NCBI GenBank assembly: GCA_003266075.1
Contig: MUZZ01000056.1
Location: forward strand, 1 to 8,359
Reading direction: 5' to 3'
Source: Methanosphaera sp. rholeuAM74
GTDB lineage: Archaea; Methanobacteriota; Methanobacteria; Methanobacteriales; Methanobacteriaceae
DNA length: 8,359 nucleotides
Position 1 is the first letter of the stretch; each line of letters begins with the position of its first letter. The notes below the pieces were generated by a model. It saw nothing but the letters and a program-made list of their open reading frames with translations. It had not been told where the DNA came from and made no database searches. Made by a program: the position numbers and the translations under genes. This document shows positions 6,218 to 8,359 of this stretch, in pieces.

Positions 6218-7213
6218 TTGAAAGTAATAAACTTATATGCAGGAGCAGGTGGCCTAGCACTAGGCTTTGAAATGGCCGGACTCGAACATGAACTCTTAGT
6301 AGATAATGACAGAGACTCCATATCAACACTAAAAAGAAACAGGCCACAATGGAATGCAGTATACAAGGATATACAAGACGTCGACTATACGGGATACCAC
6401 CCGGACATCGTAGTAGCAGGACTACGCTGTGAAACATTCACACATACAAGCCGTGAAGTATGCATAGAAGACACTAAGCAGACACAATTCTATGAATACA
6501 TACGATGCCTACAACAAACAAAACCCAAGATATGCATGATAGAAAACATACAAGGACTCCTACACGATGACAGGGGAAGAACAATAAACACAATACTCGA
6601 AATACTCTCAGACGAACTGGGATACAGGACACAATACCGTATCCTAAACGCAGTAAACTATGGCGTAGCACAAAAGAGAAAAAGAGTATTCATAGTAGGA
6701 ACAAAAAAGGGGATAAAATTCAAATACCCCCAGAAAAATAGAAAGCAAATAGTACTCAGAGATGTACTTAAAGACGTACCACCATCCGATGCGGTACAAT
6801 ACTCCGATGAGAAAAAAAGAGTACTCGAACAAGTACCACCAGGAGGATGCTGGGTAGACCTTCCGGAAGAAGTACAAATAGAATATCTCTCAAGAAGCAG
6901 AAAAACAAAAGGGGGAAAACGAGGCACAGCAAGGCGACTATCATGGGACGAACCATGCCTAACACTCACAACACAACCTTCAAGAAAACTGATGGAAAGA
7001 TGCCACCCAGACGAGGTAAGACCACTAACCGTACGGGAATATGCAAGAATACAATCCTTCCCAGACAGCTGGCAATTCTGTGGCTCAACAACATCAAAAT
7101 ACAAACAAATAGGAAAAGCAGTACCAGTAAAACTAGCATACAAGCTAGGACTGGAATTCATAAAAGCACTAGAAAACAGAAAGACAGTAACCGTGCAGAC
7201 AACACTATACTAA
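6218..7213 (+). CDS. C5-cytosine DNA methyltransferase with altered catalytic motif IV
   Basis: The gene encodes 331 residues from a TTG start. Family motifs in order: motif I LYAGAGGLALGFEMAG (6-21, S-adenosylmethionine binding); motif IV position AGLRCETFT (67-75), where the family has GGPPCQ-F-S; motif VI ENIQGL (109-114, family ENV); motif VIII QKRKRVFIVG (152-161); motif IX RRLSWDEPCLTLTTQPS (239-255), then RPLTVREYARIQSFPDSW; motif X QIGKAVPVKLA (297-307, family GNAVP). The nucleophile Cys71 is kept, but the invariant Pro before it is Arg and the following Gln is Glu. The target-recognition region between VIII and IX is short (about 80 residues); the target cannot be read from sequence. 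Such enzymes make 5-methylcytosine in double-stranded DNA. No endonuclease, Vsr or specificity gene adjoins it. Codon third positions are strongly A/C (45 of the first 60), unlike the dut gene. Fold assignment is sure; activity is doubtful. Confidence 0.85.
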   Translation: MKVINLYAGAGGLALGFEMAGLEHELLVDNDRDSISTLKRNRPQWNAVYKDIQDVDYTGYHPDIVVAGLRCETFTHTSREVCIEDTKQTQFYEYIRCLQQTKPKICMIENIQGLLHDDRGRTINTILEILSDELGYRTQYRILNAVNYGVAQKRKRVFIVGTKKGIKFKYPQKNRKQIVLRDVLKDVPPSDAVQYSDEKKRVLEQVPPGGCWVDLPEEVQIEYLSRSRKTKGGKRGTARRLSWDEPCLTLTTQPSRKLMERCHPDEVRPLTVREYARIQSFPDSWQFCGSTTSKYKQIGKAVPVKLAYKLGLEFIKALENRKTVTVQTTLY

Positions 7214-7444
7214 ACAAGAGACTAATGTAATAACCTCACATGGTTAACATAATCTCAAACAAAAAAAAAGCGGATAACACATTATTGATGTAAAAACACG
7301 ATAAAAAAAGGAGAATGGAAGATGTAATGATACTACTGACCTGAATATATGAAATAACACAGAATCTTCATACACATTATCAGCTATCCATGATTAAAGT
7401 AATTTCAAATATATTATAAAGTAGACAATATCTCAAAAACCAAT

Positions 7445-7471
7445 AGTGATAAAATAATCATATTTATCACT
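7445..7471. repeat. Perfect 9-base inverted repeat, likely hairpin terminator on the minus strand
   Basis: AGTGATAAA (7445-7453) and TTTATCACT (7463-7471) flank nine bases. On the minus strand the hairpin is followed a few bases later by TTTTT (7435-7439), and it comes shortly after the end of the minus-strand gene fragment at 7499. This suggests a terminator left from that gene. Confidence 0.45.
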
Positions 7472-7498
7472 GGAGCTTCTCCCCCTTTTCACATAGTT

Positions 7499-7692
7499 TC
7501 ATACGGATTCTGAGAAGCAATTCCAATTTCCTAAATCAACAAACAATTCCACATTCTTATCTTCAATTATACAAACATCTAATTCATTTTCAGAACAAAT
7601 ATTTTTTGAATCAAACTTTTAGCAATTTCCATATCCCTCTGTTTTTCGATAAATCTAATCATCATTTCAACAATTCCTACCTCAACAAACAT
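7499..7692 (-). pseudogene. Frameshifted remnant of an unidentified gene
   Basis: From ATG 7692 the minus strand encodes 37 residues, beginning MFVEVGIVEMMIRFIEKQRD and continuing MEIAKSLIQK. It is then closed by TAG at 7579-7581. A one-base shift near 7600 opens a second frame with CSENELDVCIIEDKNVELF and VDLGNWNCFSESV, ending with TGA at 7499-7501. Both parts look like real protein: an amphipathic charged helix, then beta-like segments. A hairpin plus T-run follows. No family is recognised. A stop codon two codons upstream of the ATG and the lack of a good RBS fit a decayed gene. Confidence 0.3.
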
Positions 7693-7717
7693 AATTCAAC
7701 TTTTTTATATTATTCCA

Positions 7718-7819
7718 TATGAAATTTTACAAGAAACAATGGATTTTCCACCATATCCGGAGGAATATTTGGAAAACCATGCTATTAATAATCTAATTAA
7801 ATATTACTTAGTATTATAA
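7718..7819 (+). other. Possible plus-strand gene fragment
   Basis: One frame encodes YEILQETMDFPPYPEEYLEN followed by HAINNLIKYYLVL and a TAA stop at 7817-7819. Its acidic, proline/tyrosine-containing composition is more protein-like than its surroundings. It has no start or RBS of its own and upstream it overlaps the minus-strand fragment in antisense. It may be the 3' end of a lost gene; no family is recognised. Confidence 0.2.
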
Positions 7820-7875
7820 CAATTTACCATCCACGAACAATTTTTTTAGAGGTAATTCTCTTTCGTATAACTAAA

Positions 7876-8123
7876 AATCCTAGTAAGATTTAGTGTAGCA
7901 ACACTAACAGATTACAAGTACCATCAACTAGAAATGATGACACACAAATCAAAGACGTCTAGACTGGAAATGCAGAAGAACTAGAAATCACAGTCACAGT
8001 CACAACAAAAGAATTCAAAGCAGGAAAAGTTGTCCTCAAGGTCAAGGATAAAGCTTCAAAGCATGCGACTATGATATAAAAGTAGTATATATTCCTGTGC
8101 AACTAAATTGGAAAGTGGATTGA
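7876..8123 (+). pseudogene. Relic of an adhesin-like Ig-type repeat
   Basis: One frame reads NPSKI, TAG (7891-7893), a stretch ending TQIKDV, TAG (7960-7962), then TGNAEELEITVTVTTKEF and KAGKVVLKVKDKA. After a frameshift near 8050-8062 it resumes as ACDYDIKVVYIPVQLNW, with TGA at 8121-8123. These pieces match, in order, the Ig-like repeats of the intact adhesin-like protein in this window: GENITLTAKIASEVEITSG, RVYFKVNGK, and GDYTITAVYTG. At least two in-frame stops and one frameshift show it is dead. It was presumably part of a larger adhesin-like gene whose remainder has been lost. Confidence 0.5.
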
Positions 8124-8181
8124 CTCTGAAGATAAATTAACATGATTGAATATGACCCCACCTAACATCCACATTTCTACA

Positions 8182-8190
8182 TTTTTATAT
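8182..8190 (+). promoter_or_regulatory. Candidate TATA box upstream of the right-edge gene
   Basis: TTTTTATAT resembles archaeal box A. Expected transcription start is near 8212, giving a leader of about 60 bases before GTG 8272. Confidence 0.35.
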
Positions 8191-8258
8191 GGCTTAATAT
8201 TACTAAATAAGATTAACTGAGAATTATTTGTACTCATTTATTTTTTAAAAAATTATTT

Positions 8259-8263
8259 AAGGA
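8259..8263 (+). promoter_or_regulatory. Ribosome binding site of the right-edge gene
   Basis: AAGGA followed by eight bases and then GTG 8272. The spacing is right for initiation; ATG 8297, in another frame, has no such site. Confidence 0.4.
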
Positions 8264-8271
8264 TTTTTGAA

Positions 8272-8359
8272 GTGTTTGGTGTTTTGAATTCTTATAATGT
8301 GTGGGTGTTTTGTGTTGTTTTTTTATTTGGGGTTTATTCATACCCCCCCCCCCCCCCCC
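8272..8359 (+). CDS. 5' end of a putative membrane or secreted protein running into a poly-C tract (partial)
   Basis: From GTG 8272 the frame is open to the window edge. It encodes about 24 residues with a hydrophobic core (VWVFCVVFLFGVY), then SY and a run of Pro codons made by the C tract. The core could be a signal peptide or a first membrane helix. Support comes from the AAGGA site, the upstream TATA-like box, and codon third positions almost all T/G (21 of 24), as in the 5' parts of the native genes here. The frame also opens upstream to 8221 without a better start. No stop is reached, so product and length are unknown. An ATG at 8297 in another frame is also open into the tract (starting MCGCFVLFFYL). 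The region could instead be non-coding. Confidence 0.35.
   Translation, partial: MFGVLNSYNVWVFCVVFLFGVYSYPPPPP
8343..8359. repeat. Poly-C homopolymer tract, at least 17 bases, cut by the window edge
   Basis: Seventeen consecutive C in an AT-rich sequence, reaching the last base. Runs this long are prone to slipped-strand mispairing and are classic contingency tracts. They are also places where assemblies stop, so the true length is not known. Confidence 0.95.

Larger units (their letters stand above)
7214..8271. other. 1.06-kb stretch without an intact gene
   Basis: In 7214-7440 I see only oligo-A tracts (7261-7269, 7303-7309), a weak 5-base inverted repeat (TAACC 7231-7235 with GGTTA 7242-7246) and no T-run terminator for the methyltransferase. 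The rest holds a 9-base inverted repeat, two gene-fragment candidates and an adhesin Ig-repeat relic, listed separately. Base composition is highly AT-rich. The picture is of genes decaying by stops and frameshifts. Confidence 0.6.

Noticed and set aside
6658..7161. 167-codon minus-strand frame opposite the methyltransferase gene
   Set aside because: It is antisense to conserved methyltransferase motifs, and the Ser/Phe/Leu-rich product mirrors the A/C-rich coding strand.
6847..7230. 127-codon plus-strand frame within the methyltransferase gene
   Set aside because: It overlaps the conserved motif VIII-X region in another frame. Its Lys/Arg/Thr/Asn-rich product is what an A-rich gene gives out of frame, and no family motif is visible.
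7307..7344. AAAGGAG site followed by a mini-frame at 7315 or 7327
   Set aside because: One start is too close to the site and the other too far, and both frames close within ten codons.
7891..7962. In-frame TAG codons as pyrrolysine
   Set aside because: A frameshift follows in the same fragment, and TAG occurs where no methylamine methyltransferase is encoded. Simple decay explains it better.
8103..8341. Two short minus-strand frames (35 and 44 codons) with ATGA overlap, the first starting next to the poly-C/G tract
   Set aside because: No Shine-Dalgarno site apart from the homopolymer itself, biased Lys/Gln/Asn/His content, and no recognisable family. The plus-strand GTG frame with an RBS and native codon bias is the better reading.

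Overview
The window looks like part of a low-GC methanogenic archaeon of the order Methanobacteriales, most likely Methanosphaera or a close relative. This is inferred from several signs: AT-rich DNA, archaeal TATA boxes upstream of genes, strong GGAGG/GAGG Shine-Dalgarno sites, and a large secreted Asn/Thr-rich adhesin-like protein. That protein combines beta-helix repeats, a papain-type peptidase and Ig-like repeats, an architecture typical of gut Methanobacteriales. No rRNA or other taxonomic marker is present, so the genus is inferred, not proven.

Layout. Bases 1-1916 (+) hold the 3' part of a dUTPase / dCTP-deaminase-family gene, followed after 8 bases by a complete thiamine-diphosphate enzyme of the acetolactate synthase large-subunit family; the two are probably co-transcribed. 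Bases 1917-2185 are a convergent intergenic region with a T-run terminator for the plus operon and one for the minus gene. Bases 2186-5362 (-) encode the 1058-residue adhesin-like cysteine peptidase, with a clear RBS and a candidate TATA box. Bases 5601-5780 (-) encode a 59-residue two-helix membrane protein, whose start is set by a GGAGG site inside the longer open frame. Bases 5781-6217 are non-coding or degenerate and carry promoter elements and inverted repeats. Bases 6218-7213 (+) encode a C5-cytosine DNA methyltransferase with a TTG start and an altered catalytic motif IV; no restriction enzyme gene is next to it.

From 7214 to about 8200 there is no intact gene. The region contains what look like gene fossils: a frameshifted minus-strand fragment, a short plus-strand fragment, and a stop- and frameshift-ridden relic of an adhesin Ig-like repeat resembling those in the intact adhesin upstream. 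The right end has a TATA-like box, an AAGGA site and a GTG-initiated hydrophobic frame that runs straight into a pure run of at least 17 C at the window edge. This is a candidate phase-variable surface or membrane gene, or a place where the assembly broke.

The genes do not form one pathway. The left part is housekeeping metabolism (pyrimidine nucleotide hygiene, 2-keto-acid/branched-chain chemistry). The middle is cell-surface biology. The right is an accessory, decaying zone with a lone methyltransferase and a homopolymer-tract gene start.
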